64,000 bases of DNA from Flavobacteriales bacterium UBA6051 (GCA_002427735.1 DIYP01000007.1:403397-467396), one strand, 5' to 3'; shown: positions 1 through 10,309, counted from the first letter of the stretch. Made by a program: numbers and translations. The notes: generated by a model from the sequence alone, not told the origin.

Positions 1-438
1 TCGAACTGCTGCTATCTGTCCACCTTTCGTCGAGAAATCAATAATGAGCTTTTCATTCTCAAGTCGGATATATTCTCCTTTAACTTCTTCCTGAACAACT
101 TCTACTTGTTCAACTGATGCGCTATCTGCAACTTCTGGTGTTGCCACCTGAGCAATCAATGTATCTTTTCCAGTTATTGTATCTGTGTACATTAATTCGC
201 CAGTTTCAGCAATCAATTGCTCACCGTTTTCGTCCACCTTAGGCACGAGAGGAGATGAAAGCTCTTCCACATCAAGTGTATCTGAAGCGGCCGCTTCGGC
301 ATTCGCTTTATCCGCCTCTTCTTGTGCTATGCGGTCTTGTTCCGCTTTAATTTCTTCTTCAGACGGCTGATTAAAAATTGTAAAGACTGATAAGATTAAT
401 CCTATTAGTACCAGTCCGACAATGGTATTTCTATCCAT
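1..438 (-). CDS. yidC: YidC/Oxa1 membrane protein insertase, N-terminal part (runs off window)
   Basis: The reverse strand from 438 reads MDRNTIVGLVLIGLILSVFT, the typical first transmembrane segment of Bacteroidota YidC, then an acidic Ala/Glu-rich linker and the start of the periplasmic domain. 146 codons are visible and the C-terminal part lies beyond position 1. YidC inserts and folds inner-membrane proteins, with or without SecYEG. It follows pyrG on the same strand with 30 bp between, a gene order common in Flavobacteriales, so the two are probably co-transcribed. The identification rests on the N-terminus and the neighbour only, because the conserved insertase core is outside the window. 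Confidence 0.9.
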   Translation of the reverse strand, partial: MDRNTIVGLVLIGLILSVFTIFNQPSEEEIKAEQDRIAQEEADKANAEAAASDTLDVEELSSPLVPKVDENGEQLIAETGELMYTDTITGKDTLIAQVATPEVADSASVEQVEVVQEEVKGEYIRLENEKLIIDFSTKGGQIAAVR

Positions 439-468
439 TCTTTATACTTTAAATCTAATGTTCACAGT

Positions 469-2151
<1,683 letters not shown>

Positions 2152-2229
2152 TTAAACGGTTTACTAACAATTTGAAAGGTTTGTTTTGGAGATGTGCAAT
2201 AAACACGCAAAATGCTAGTTTATTCAATG

Positions 2230-3405
2230 ATGAAACTCAACCAATTACTGCTATTTTTCATTCCTCTTTTCGGAAGCGCGCAAACATGGCAACAAATCAC
2301 AGATTTTCCTGGGATTGAACGAGATGATGGAGTTGTTTTTGTGATTGATAATAAGGCATACTGTGGAACAGGGTATGACAGCGGATTCAATCCAACATTT
2401 GATTTTTATTCACTCAATTTAGCTAATGACACGTGGTCCGCAATTAGTGGAATGCCCATATCAGAGGCAAGACAGTATGCAGCGAGCGCTGTATGGAACG
2501 ATCAGGGATACGTTTTCGGTGGAGTAGGTCTGGGTGGGGCATCTGCACTTAATGATTTATGGAGGTATGATCCGTTATCGGATACCTGGACAGAACTTGA
2601 ATCGCTACCAAGCAATGGTAGAACTGGTGCGTCCAGTTTTGTTATTGCTGATACTTTGTACATTTTTGGTGGTAGAAATGAATCTGGAATCGCCTTAAAT
2701 GAGCTTTGGGCCTATGACTTTAGCGCGAATAGCTGGTCACAACGAACCGGGTTGAATGCTATTTCTGGCATGTGGCGAGGAGCATCGACTGAACATAACA
2801 ATAGAGGAGTTGTCTTTTTTGGTGTTGACGCGAGTAATGATTTTATAGAGGAAATGTACTGGTATGATCCAGTTAGCGATAGCTGGAGTGTGGAACCTGG
2901 ATTGACTTTAAATGGAAGAAGCTATCCCGTTTATGCTAAAATGGGCGACTATTTCCTGAGTTATAGCGGTGTTGATGATAGTGGCATCATGACAAGTTTC
3001 GAACGCTATAATTTTTTAACTGGTCAATTGGATGTACTTACCTCTTTGCCTTCCTTCGGACGAAAAGGCGGTTTTGGTTTTGGCTCAACTTCATCATTTT
3101 ACGTTTGCGCAGGTGTGAGCGATGTTGCAAGAGTCAAGGAGACTTGGAAGGCAAACTCGCCATTGAACTTGTCGGCGAATGAAGGTTTTAAGGACATTTG
3201 CGTATACCAAAATGGGGGTCAGCTATTGTTTGAAGTCGAAGAGATTATCAAGGAATTGGAGTTATTTGATCATGCTGGGCGTCTTGTAAAAGCAGCAAAA
3301 AGTTCGAATGTGCTCAGCTTATCCGGTTTAGATACAGGAATATATTTTTATCGTGTTTCATTAAATGGCCAAGAAACCAGCGGTAAAGTTTGGATTGATC
3401 TTTAA
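2230..3405 (+). CDS. secreted Kelch-repeat beta-propeller protein with T9SS sorting domain
   Basis: Signal peptide MKLNQLLLFFIPLFGSAQ, then about five Kelch-type blades (residues 20-310) with recurrent YDP..D.W and GG motifs, then a C-terminal type A T9SS sorting domain (residues 315-391) with LFDHAGRLVKA, L.SGLDTGIYFYR and a final KVWIDL. It should be exported by Sec and then released or anchored at the surface by the type IX system. Substrate unknown. In-frame ATGs also occur at 2212 and 2227; 2230 gives the cleanest signal peptide. The 3' end overlaps the convergent neighbour by 4 nt. Confidence 0.88.
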   Translation: MKLNQLLLFFIPLFGSAQTWQQITDFPGIERDDGVVFVIDNKAYCGTGYDSGFNPTFDFYSLNLANDTWSAISGMPISEARQYAASAVWNDQGYVFGGVGLGGASALNDLWRYDPLSDTWTELESLPSNGRTGASSFVIADTLYIFGGRNESGIALNELWAYDFSANSWSQRTGLNAISGMWRGASTEHNNRGVVFFGVDASNDFIEEMYWYDPVSDSWSVEPGLTLNGRSYPVYAKMGDYFLSYSGVDDSGIMTSFERYNFLTGQLDVLTSLPSFGRKGGFGFGSTSSFYVCAGVSDVARVKETWKANSPLNLSANEGFKDICVYQNGGQLLFEVEEIIKELELFDHAGRLVKAAKSSNVLSLSGLDTGIYFYRVSLNGQETSGKVWIDL

Positions 3406-4316
3406 TTCGACCAATTCTCATTCATGCCAAATTGCAAATAAGGTCGTGCTTTTCTTGTGTCTTTTCTGTTAAATACGGGGCAACCGCTTTCGTCAAGTCT
3501 TGGATAGTGCGGCGTTACGCGCTTCGAAATTTTATTGTAACCAGGAATCAACAGCATATCGTGAATTAACCTGTTTTGAACGAAATGGCGAGTGTTTTCA
3601 CTATCTACACCAACTTTCAAATGAATATCTTGACCATAAGGCAAGTCATAGATGAATGAACCATAGAAATTACCATGACTTGTTTTTCCGTAAGGTAGTC
3701 CTTCAAGTATTTTAAATCCGTTGGGAGCCTTATCCAAGTGTATTTTTTCCCATTTAGCACCAGATGTTTCGCCTGTCCAAAGACTAAAGCCCATACCAAG
3801 CTTAAAATACTTTTCGCGATAACTGATGTAAAAGTGTCCCGTTCTAAAGCGGTCCTTTGCACGGCCACCAAATACATCATTTTCATGATAGATACTTACA
3901 TTCTTAATATGGAATCCAAAGCCTCCTGAGTTTTGGGAAGTTCCCGCATTGTCAACATACCAAACATAATTATATCCAATCCCAAGGTTATAGTTCGTCT
4001 GATGATTTAGTCCATCGAGCTGAAAGTCAGGAGTCATATCTTTCTTTCCGCCTAACAAAACAGCACCAACTGCATTTCTACTTTCTACAAAGCGTTTTCT
4101 TCCACCATAAGAACTGCCGTTAAAGTAAATCGTAGATGTAGCATTGATCTGAAAGAAGTAATCGGTATAATATGTCTTCAGGTTCAATCCAACAGCGTTT
4201 ACGTGAGAACCAAGGTTTATCGCTATTCCAGCGGTGGCGCCAAAATGCTCCCTAAAGTAATTCTGACCAACTACTGATAATGGTAAAAAACATAGTATGA
4301 CCAATCGACCAATCAT
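3402..4316 (-). CDS. secreted beta-rich protein, possibly of the 'polymorphic toxin type 23' family
   Basis: About 304 aa with a signal peptide (MIGRLVILCFLPLSVVGQ) when started at 4316; in-frame starts at 4352 and 4340 lack a sensible leader. The mature part is rich in alternating aromatic and hydrophobic residues and in Gly/Tyr/Asn, like an outer-membrane beta-barrel. The C-terminal part (DRFRTGHFYISY, HGNFYGSFIYDLP, ENTRHFVQN, and the end FGMNENWSN) resembles Bacteroidota proteins that databases label 'type 23 toxin domain'. That label is from memory. The barrel-like pattern suggests a structural surface protein rather than a nuclease. It stands alone, with no immunity-like partner next to it. 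Confidence 0.6.
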   Translation of the reverse strand: MIGRLVILCFLPLSVVGQNYFREHFGATAGIAINLGSHVNAVGLNLKTYYTDYFFQINATSTIYFNGSSYGGRKRFVESRNAVGAVLLGGKKDMTPDFQLDGLNHQTNYNLGIGYNYVWYVDNAGTSQNSGGFGFHIKNVSIYHENDVFGGRAKDRFRTGHFYISYREKYFKLGMGFSLWTGETSGAKWEKIHLDKAPNGFKILEGLPYGKTSHGNFYGSFIYDLPYGQDIHLKVGVDSENTRHFVQNRLIHDMLLIPGYNKISKRVTPHYPRLDESGCPVFNRKDTRKARPYLQFGMNENWSN

Positions 4317-4453
4317 TGATACAAAGGTTTCAAAAAACATTCCAAACTCCACAGGAAGAATGAGAAGTAATTCATTTCATATTGAGTCAATACCATCGGT
4401 CATGATCATTAATCCGATTATCCTAATTTATGTTAATTGAATAGTGTTTATAC

Positions 4454-4461
4454 TAGATTTG
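4454..4461 (+). promoter_or_regulatory. -7 promoter element (TAGATTTG) 5 nt before the kinase ATG
   Basis: TAGATTTG matches TAnnTTTG perfectly and ends 5 nt before the ATG at 4467, so transcription would start at or next to the start codon (leaderless mRNA). No well-spaced -33 TTTG is visible, so this is only a candidate. Confidence 0.35.
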
Positions 4462-4466
4462 CGAAT

Positions 4467-5507
4467 ATGAATACGAAAAAATTCTATTGGCCTGCGCAAC
4501 TCTTTGGATGGGCTGCCTACTGTAGTTTATTGCTTCTTTCTGTCTACAACAGGGGGGCAGACCAATTGAATTCCGTCATGTTGATCAACATAGGAATTGT
4601 GTTTATTTCTGGAGTTTTGATGACCCACTTTCAGCGTGTTTTCTTTATTCGAATGGGGTGGCTTGATTTACGTTTGCCCAAGCTTCTGCCTAGATTACTT
4701 GTTTCTTCTGCAGTATGCTCAGTGTTGATTGGAGTTCTAGATATTGGTAGTGATTATCTTACGCACCTTGACGAAGCGGACGCTGTCCTTTCTATTTCCA
4801 ATATTTTAGTCGGGGTACTTGCTGCGTTACTGTTAGTACTTTTTTGGAACGCGATTTACTTTACGTTCCATTTTTTTCAGCAGTCACGACGACAGGAAAT
4901 TTCCAATCTGGAGTTAACCGCCAGTAATCGTGAGAGCGAATTGAAAAATCTACGCTCACAATTGAATCCTCACTTTTTATTCAATTCTTTGAATAGTATT
5001 CGAGCACTAGTAGATGTCGAGCCATCTAAAGCAAAAGTCTCAATCACAACGCTTTCCAATCTCTTGCGCCAATCCTTGGTACTTGGAAAGGAAAATCTTG
5101 TTAGCCTGGAGAGTGAATTAGATTTAGCAAAGAGTTATCTAGAGTTGGAAAAAATCAGGTTTGAAGAACGACTAAAAGTAGAGTGGAAGCTCTCTCCTGG
5201 ATTAGAAAGCTTTGAGGTTCCGCCATTCACACTTCAAATGTTGGTGGAGAACGCAATTAAACACGGTATTTCCAACCTAAAGGATGGCGGTATTGTTGAA
5301 GTCGCTGCTTATCAGGATGATAACCGCGTTTTTGTTCAAGTGACAAATTCAGGGTCATTGGAAGGCGTAATTGATCTCGGCGTAGGGATTCAAAATATAA
5401 AACAACGTTTAGCGCTTCAATACAGTGGAGATGCAGAGTTTTCTTTAGAAGAAAAAGAAGGTGTTGTAGTAGCAAAAATGATATTTAAAAAAGATGAAAC
5501 AGTATAA
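4467..5507 (+). CDS. LytS/YehU-type sensor histidine kinase
   Basis: 346 aa. Four hydrophobic segments fill the first ~135 residues with no separate sensor domain. A short coiled coil leads to the His_kinase domain: SQLNPHFLFNSLNSI with the phospho-acceptor His at residue 169, then the HATPase motif VENAIKHGISN and a closing GVGIQNIKQRL. It should autophosphorylate and pass phosphate to the LytTR regulator encoded directly downstream, whose ATG overlaps this gene by 14 nt. I start at MNTKKFYW; the upstream ATG at 4437 lies before the -7-like box. The signal sensed is unknown. Confidence 0.93.
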   Translation: MNTKKFYWPAQLFGWAAYCSLLLLSVYNRGADQLNSVMLINIGIVFISGVLMTHFQRVFFIRMGWLDLRLPKLLPRLLVSSAVCSVLIGVLDIGSDYLTHLDEADAVLSISNILVGVLAALLLVLFWNAIYFTFHFFQQSRRQEISNLELTASNRESELKNLRSQLNPHFLFNSLNSIRALVDVEPSKAKVSITTLSNLLRQSLVLGKENLVSLESELDLAKSYLELEKIRFEERLKVEWKLSPGLESFEVPPFTLQMLVENAIKHGISNLKDGGIVEVAAYQDDNRVFVQVTNSGSLEGVIDLGVGIQNIKQRLALQYSGDAEFSLEEKEGVVVAKMIFKKDETV

Positions 5508-6240
5508 AACGATAGTCATTGACGACGAACGTTTAGCTCGAGAAGAGTTAAAATCGGTACTTGCAAAGTTTACTGATATTGAGATTGTTGATGAAGCGAA
5601 GAATGGAGATGAGGGCATCGAGAAGATTAAGAAGCATAATCCTGACTTAATATTCCTGGACGTTTCAATGCCGGGAATGACTGGTTTTGAAATGCTGAAG
5701 CGACTGGATACCATTCCGCACGTTATATTCGTTACTGCTTATGACGAATATGCTATCAAAGCATTTGAGGTCAATGCGTTAGACTATTTATTAAAACCCA
5801 TTGATAACGATCGTTTGGCTGAAGCGATTGATAAGCTTGGAAGTAATGAAGAGCAGGATTTTGAGTCATCAGCAAAGAATCGTTTAGAAAGAAAAGACCG
5901 AAGATTAACGATCACTGATCGTGTTTTCATCAAAGATGGTGAAAAGTGTTACTTCGTTCAATTATCGGAAGTACGAATGCTTGAATCTGATGGAAACTAC
6001 GTGAAAGTTTATTTCGGTAAAAACCGACCGTTAATTTTACGCTCATTGAATAGCTTCGAAGATCGGTTAGATCCAGAACATTTCTTCCGGGCCAATCGAA
6101 AATTCATCATTAATCTCGATTGGGTTGAGCGCGTAGAGAACTGGTTTAACGGAGGATTGCAAGTTGAATTAAAAAGCGGGGATAAGGTGGAAATATCTCG
6201 CCGTCAAGCAATTAGATTTAAAGAAATGCTAAGTTTCTAG
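5494..6240 (+). CDS. LytTR-family response regulator
   Basis: 248 aa. The receiver domain (1-120) has the acidic pair in VIDDERLAR, the phospho-acceptor Asp56 in FLDVSMPGM, Thr in FVTAYDEYA and Lys in LLKPID. The C-terminal LytTR DNA-binding domain (about 145-248) has VRMLESDGNYVKVYF, RSLNSFEDRL and FFRANRKFIINLDWVE. Translationally coupled to the kinase (14-nt overlap). The target genes cannot be told from this window. Confidence 0.95.
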   Translation: MKQYKTIVIDDERLAREELKSVLAKFTDIEIVDEAKNGDEGIEKIKKHNPDLIFLDVSMPGMTGFEMLKRLDTIPHVIFVTAYDEYAIKAFEVNALDYLLKPIDNDRLAEAIDKLGSNEEQDFESSAKNRLERKDRRLTITDRVFIKDGEKCYFVQLSEVRMLESDGNYVKVYFGKNRPLILRSLNSFEDRLDPEHFFRANRKFIINLDWVERVENWFNGGLQVELKSGDKVEISRRQAIRFKEMLSF

Positions 6241-6249
6241 GTGTTTGGT

Positions 6250-7080
6250 TTAGTCACCAATGTACTGAATTCCATTTTCCTTGAGTGCAATCAGTCGTCT
6301 TTTGTAAAGATTTCCAACGGCTTGCTTGAATGTTTTTTTGCTCATTCCCAGGGCTTCACGTATATCATCCGGATGACTTTTATCCGTAACGGAAATCCAA
6401 CCACGGTTTTTCATGATTTCCAATAATCGTTCAGCGTTTTCTGGGATCTTACCAAATCCCGATTTATCGAGGCGAACATCCAGTTTTCCGTCTTCTCTCA
6501 CATTGGTAACATACCCTTTAGTTTGCTGCCCTCGATGCAACGAACGGCTGATGTCATTATTAAAGATGAGCCCTGCATACTTGTTGTTAACAATCACCTT
6601 TTGCCCCAAATCAGTTGTTTCGCAAATGAGTAAATCCACTTCTTGGTCAGCATCAAATGAATCTTTACACTTGGTCAGATAACGATTTACTTTGGTTGAA
6701 CCGAATACTCGGTCCGTATCTTCATCAAGTAAAAGGCAGGTTAAATAATAACGATCCTCTTCTAGTTTTTTGTTTTGTTCTTTAAAAGGAATCATTAGCT
6801 CTTTTTCTAATCCCCAGTCCGCAAATGCTCCGAAAGCATTAACGGAAGTCACTTTTAAATAAGCAAAGCCATTCAACTCAATTAATGGTATTTCTGTGGT
6901 TGCTACCGCGCGGTCCTCTGAATCGCGGTAAACAAATACCTTCAATACATCATCAAGATCCATTTCATCGGTAAGGTATTTATTTGGGAGTAAGACATCA
7001 TTGTCTTCATCATCTCCAAGATATGCGCCAACGGACGTAAAACGTAATAACGTCAGTTCGTTGAATTCGCCAATTCTCAT
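6250..7080 (-). CDS. cvfB: S1-domain RNA-binding protein, CvfB family
   Basis: 276 aa. It begins MRIGEFNELTLLRFTSVGAYL and continues with repeated S1-like OB folds (LPNKYL; YLKVTSVNAFGAFADWGLEKELMI begins the second; TKGYVTNVREDGKLDVRLDK is in the third), then a C-terminal winged-helix-like segment (HPDDIREALGMSKKTFKQAVG). This is the layout of CvfB/YitL proteins, which bind RNA; in Gram-positive bacteria CvfB affects virulence gene expression. It lies 3 nt after the usp gene in the same direction, so the two form an operon. Confidence 0.9.
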   Translation of the reverse strand: MRIGEFNELTLLRFTSVGAYLGDDEDNDVLLPNKYLTDEMDLDDVLKVFVYRDSEDRAVATTEIPLIELNGFAYLKVTSVNAFGAFADWGLEKELMIPFKEQNKKLEEDRYYLTCLLLDEDTDRVFGSTKVNRYLTKCKDSFDADQEVDLLICETTDLGQKVIVNNKYAGLIFNNDISRSLHRGQQTKGYVTNVREDGKLDVRLDKSGFGKIPENAERLLEIMKNRGWISVTDKSHPDDIREALGMSKKTFKQAVGNLYKRRLIALKENGIQYIGD

Positions 7081-7083
7081 GTG

Positions 7084-7890
7084 CTAGAAATAAAGTGCTG
7101 AAGCCAGTTTTGAGTTAATAATCAATACAGGTAAGCCAGCTTTGTTTGTAATCAAATTTTGTGCAAAGCTATCAAATTGTGGCAACAAGCTTTCAGAATG
7201 ATAGGCAATAGCAAGCATTCCTCCATTATTCGCTTTGGCATACTGCATAATTTTTTTGCCATAGCTTCCGGCTTTCTTAACGAAATGGATGTTGGCATCA
7301 ATTCCTCGTTCTTCATAAGACTTACTAACGATGCCAATTCTGTTTTGGATACGTGTGTTCAGTATCTGATCAGATTGTTTCTCTGCCAGTACGTGAACAT
7401 TTGCCTTAAAGATATTGGCCATGTCTCCTGCAATATTTACAATCTGCAAACTTTCCTTTGTCAAATCAATTGGGACGATTACTTCGGAGATTTCCTTTAA
7501 TTCTGTCGTTTTTTGAACGACGAGGAACGGGCAGTCTGCACTCGTTACAACTTTCATGGCGTTACTTCCAAAAAGTCGCTGCATACCACGACTTCCATGT
7601 GTTCCCATTATGATCAATTGCGCTTTTTCTTCTTCTGCAATTTTACCAATGTCTGTAAATATATTTCCAACACGAACGGAGGTAGTCACCTTAACATTTG
7701 CTGGTACATTCAACTTGTCCTTTACTTCTTCCAGTAGTTTAACCTTGGCCATTCCCTTTGCTTTGTCAGGGGCGAGGTGCATTATACGGATTTCGGTATC
7801 AACGCGTTTCCCAATGTGAAGTGCGTATTCAATTGCTTTATCCGTTACAGGTGTAAAGTCGTACGGAACGATATACAGGTTCTTACTCAT
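7084..7890 (-). CDS. universal stress protein with two UspA domains
   Basis: 268 aa with tandem Usp domains. The first (1-140) is complete, with IVPYDFTPVTDKAIEYAL and the nucleotide-binding signature MGTHGSRGMQRLFGSNA followed by CPFLVVQ. The second (about 150-268) is degenerate: it keeps IVPIDLTKESL but lacks the G-x2-G-x9-G(S/T) loop, as is usual in Bacteroidota two-domain Usps. Cytoplasmic stress adaptation protein. First gene of the usp-cvfB operon; a GAACATT palindrome lies about 70 nt upstream. Confidence 0.92.
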   Translation of the reverse strand: MSKNLYIVPYDFTPVTDKAIEYALHIGKRVDTEIRIMHLAPDKAKGMAKVKLLEEVKDKLNVPANVKVTTSVRVGNIFTDIGKIAEEEKAQLIIMGTHGSRGMQRLFGSNAMKVVTSADCPFLVVQKTTELKEISEVIVPIDLTKESLQIVNIAGDMANIFKANVHVLAEKQSDQILNTRIQNRIGIVSKSYEERGIDANIHFVKKAGSYGKKIMQYAKANNGGMLAIAYHSESLLPQFDSFAQNLITNKAGLPVLIINSKLASALYF

Positions 7891-7955
7891 GGCGACAGGT
7901 TTGTATTAAATATATTGAATATTCATCGACCTCCTGAGAAATGTTAAAAAGAAAT

Positions 7956-7971
7956 GAACATTGTAATGTTC
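7956..7971. promoter_or_regulatory. palindrome GAACATT-gt-AATGTTC: operator or terminator
   Basis: Perfect 7-bp inverted repeat with 2-nt spacer, plus a third half-site GAACATT at 7977-7983. It lies upstream of usp-cvfB and downstream of the 8014-9120 gene (both minus strand). On the minus strand it is followed by a T-rich run, so it could end transcription of the upstream gene. The extra half-site fits an operator better. Confidence 0.45.
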
Positions 7972-8013
7972 CTTTCGAACATTACGAACGTAGAAAAGAG
8001 GATTTAAATACGC

Positions 8014-9120
8014 TTAGCGCTTTTTTCTCCTTCGCTTATTCTTTCCCTTGTTTACATCATTGTAGAACGATGGCTGACTCGGGTCACGCTTGTCGCGTTT
8101 ATCCACCTTTGGCGCGTTAGCTTCTTTTTCTTTTTTCGCTTGTTCCTCAGCTATTTCAGGGGTAATAGCCACATGTTCGCTGCCACCAGCAGGAGCATCT
8201 ATATCCTCTGGGTTTTGCCATTCCCGCTTAATGGTTCTCTTTTCTAATTTGCCTGTCTTGGGGTTTTTGACGTAAACTACCTGTTTAGTTTCCTCGTTTT
8301 CAGGATTGACCCCGATAACATCTTCCTTTAGTACCCATTTTGAGCCCTCAAGAACAAAAGCATCATAGGTCATGTCAGGAACATAAAACGACTTGAAGTT
8401 TTTCATGCTAGGCGCCTCAGGAGAGAGGTGGTCCATCATAATTCGCTTACGATTTTCCTCATAAAGTAATGTCATTGAGGCTTTCTTCGAATGCTCGTAG
8501 ATCATCCGTTTCTTGGTCTCCTTGCCAATTTTGAACATTGGGCTTCCCAGCTTTACCGTTTTCCCAGTAAAGTAGATCACATCAATAACTCTGATCTGAC
8601 TCATAGAAGAAAAATAGTCCCAACCGAGAACGGTATATAACGTCTTACTCCCTTTTTTTACCGGAATGATTTTGTAATAAAGCGCGCCATACCATTCATT
8701 CGAAGAGATAATTCCAGTAGGCTGCATCGGCATTCCAAAAGACACATCTTTCAACTCAGTGACGTGATAGCTTTTCTTTCGCTTGTCAACGTGCAGAACA
8801 AAACAATTGTATTCGTGACTTAGGTCATCGCGTTCAACATTCCAATTGACGATGCGCATTTGTCCGTCTGGGCTATCTATAAAACCTACTGTAGAAAGCG
8901 ATTCAAAAGGGTAGTGAAGTGCCTCGCGCTTTTGTAACACTCGCTCTAATTCAGTCTTGAAAACCTTATTCTTTTCGGTCTTCGCAGCATCGTTTTCAGC
9001 AGATCGCAGATCATTCAGCAATGTTGCTAATGTATTCTCGTCTGCGGCTAAATTTACGTCTTGAGCAGAGATTGAGAATGTCAAGCTCAGAAAAAGAAAA
9101 AAAGAGAGTATTGCTTTCAT
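8014..9120 (-). CDS. secreted protein of unknown function (Bacteroidota conserved)
   Basis: 368 aa. Signal peptide MKAILSFFLFLSLTFSISAQ, a body without recognisable catalytic motifs (GMPMQPTG, AFVLEGSKWVLKEDV), and a long charged Lys/Arg-rich C-terminus (KRDKRDPSQPS ... KNKRRRKKR). No T9SS sorting domain, so it is probably periplasmic. The basic tail could bind an acidic polymer or nucleic acid, which is speculation. Its promoter (9132-9164) is one of the clearest in the window. Confidence 0.8.
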   Translation of the reverse strand: MKAILSFFLFLSLTFSISAQDVNLAADENTLATLLNDLRSAENDAAKTEKNKVFKTELERVLQKREALHYPFESLSTVGFIDSPDGQMRIVNWNVERDDLSHEYNCFVLHVDKRKKSYHVTELKDVSFGMPMQPTGIISSNEWYGALYYKIIPVKKGSKTLYTVLGWDYFSSMSQIRVIDVIYFTGKTVKLGSPMFKIGKETKKRMIYEHSKKASMTLLYEENRKRIMMDHLSPEAPSMKNFKSFYVPDMTYDAFVLEGSKWVLKEDVIGVNPENEETKQVVYVKNPKTGKLEKRTIKREWQNPEDIDAPAGGSEHVAITPEIAEEQAKKEKEANAPKVDKRDKRDPSQPSFYNDVNKGKNKRRRKKR

Positions 9121-9131
9121 ACCTTATTTAA

Positions 9132-9164
9132 CGAATATACAATCAATTTGTTACTCCGCTCAAA
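9132..9164 (-). promoter_or_regulatory. Bacteroidota-type promoter for the 8014-9120 gene
   Basis: On the minus strand TTTG (9161-9164) is followed by a 21-bp spacer and TATATTCG (9132-9139), seven of eight matches to TAnnTTTG, ending 11 nt before the ATG at 9120. Pattern-based. Confidence 0.5.
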
Positions 9165-9177
9165 TAACCTGCCAGAA

Positions 9178-9621
9178 TCAACGGTAAGCTATGAAATTAA
9201 AAGAAGGAACACTCAGCCCGAGATTTCTAAGTTCGCGTGCAATTTGTCCTCTATGGTAATTACTATGATTCAAGATATGATATAGTACATCAATGACTTC
9301 TTTACTGAATTCTACACCTTCTTCTGTATGGTAGTTGATTTTTTCATTGGATTCGAACTGCTCCAGGTATTCAACCGTTTTGAGGAAGTTTTCTTGCGCA
9401 AGGTTTATCCAGTAATCAGCTGGAAGAACGTCCCATGTGTGAGATTCAGCAGGCATTTCTATGACACGATGAATCCATATATGATGAACATTGATAATGT
9501 GCGAAATTGATTTTCGGATATAGTCATTTAAGTCATCTTCATTAGATAATAAATGCTCGCACCATTTCTTATTGGAGCGGAAGTCGTATTCGAATTTATC
9601 TATGAAGAATTCTTTAATCAC
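9178..9621 (-). CDS. DinB-family putative metal-dependent protein
   Basis: 147 aa, four-helix DinB/YfiT-like fold inferred from length and motifs: HIINVHHIWIHR near residue 45 and HILNHSNYHRGQIARELR near 115-130, which supply the usual metal-binding His residues. Biochemical role unknown; relatives are thiol-dependent transferases or hydrolases. The start is GTG at 9621 and overlaps the rpe stop by one base (TAGTG), so it is translationally coupled to rpe. Confidence 0.88.
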   Translation of the reverse strand: MIKEFFIDKFEYDFRSNKKWCEHLLSNEDDLNDYIRKSISHIINVHHIWIHRVIEMPAESHTWDVLPADYWINLAQENFLKTVEYLEQFESNEKINYHTEEGVEFSKEVIDVLYHILNHSNYHRGQIARELRNLGLSVPSFNFIAYR

Positions 9622-10271
9622 TAAAGGGCTTTCAAGTCAGCGATGGTTTGCTTGGGATCATTTGATTTAAAAACGAAACTGCCGGCAACAAGCGCATCAG
9701 CACCAGCGGCAATCAGTTCAGCACCAGTTTCTAGATTTACACCACCATCCACTTCAATGAGAGCATTACTTCCGGTTGATGAAATTAAATCTCTGGCAGC
9801 CTTTACTTTAGAAATAGCATTAGTGATGAATTTTTGCCCTCCAAACCCTGGGTTGACCGACATAATTAATACAAGTTCAAGATCTGTAATAACATCCTGT
9901 AATGCATCCACAGGTGTATGTGGATTCAATGCAACTCCGGCTTTCATCCCATGTGATTTAATAAGCTGTATTGTTCTGTGCAAGTGAGGGCAAGCTTCAT
10001 AATGAACAGTCAAAATATCCGCACCAGCATTTTTAAACTCTTCAACATATTGATCAGGGTTAACGATCATTACATGCACATCGAGTGGCTTTTTTGCATG
10101 CTTTTTAATTGCTTTAACTACAGGGAATCCAAACGATATATTTGGTACAAAAACGCCATCCATTACGTCCACATGAAACCAGTCAGCGTTAGAGCCGTTA
10201 ATCATTTCAACATCACGCTGAACATTAGCGAAATCGCAGGAAAGAACTGAAGGAGCAATTATTTTAGCCAT
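9621..10271 (-). CDS. rpe: ribulose-phosphate 3-epimerase
   Basis: Interconverts ribulose 5-phosphate and xylulose 5-phosphate in the pentose phosphate pathway. TIM-barrel of 216 aa with IAPSVLSCDFAN, the metal and catalytic motifs FHVDVMDGVFVPN and LDVHVMI, MSVNPGFGGQKF, the catalytic Asp in IEVDGGVN, and the phosphate-binding GADALVAGS. Full length. A -7 box sits 14 nt upstream, and the DinB gene is coupled downstream by a one-base overlap. Confidence 0.97.
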   Translation of the reverse strand: MAKIIAPSVLSCDFANVQRDVEMINGSNADWFHVDVMDGVFVPNISFGFPVVKAIKKHAKKPLDVHVMIVNPDQYVEEFKNAGADILTVHYEACPHLHRTIQLIKSHGMKAGVALNPHTPVDALQDVITDLELVLIMSVNPGFGGQKFITNAISKVKAARDLISSTGSNALIEVDGGVNLETGAELIAAGADALVAGSFVFKSNDPKQTIADLKAL

Positions 10272-10284
10272 GCTTTTTTATTTG

Positions 10285-10292
10285 CAAAGGTA
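10285..10292 (-). promoter_or_regulatory. -7 promoter element (TACCTTTG) for rpe
   Basis: Perfect TAnnTTTG on the minus strand, ending 13 nt before the rpe ATG, in the 38-bp gap after the L,D-transpeptidase gene. It suggests rpe-dinB has its own promoter. No clear -33 element at standard spacing. Confidence 0.35.
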
Positions 10293-10309
10293 TATAGATA
10301 ATCGAACTT

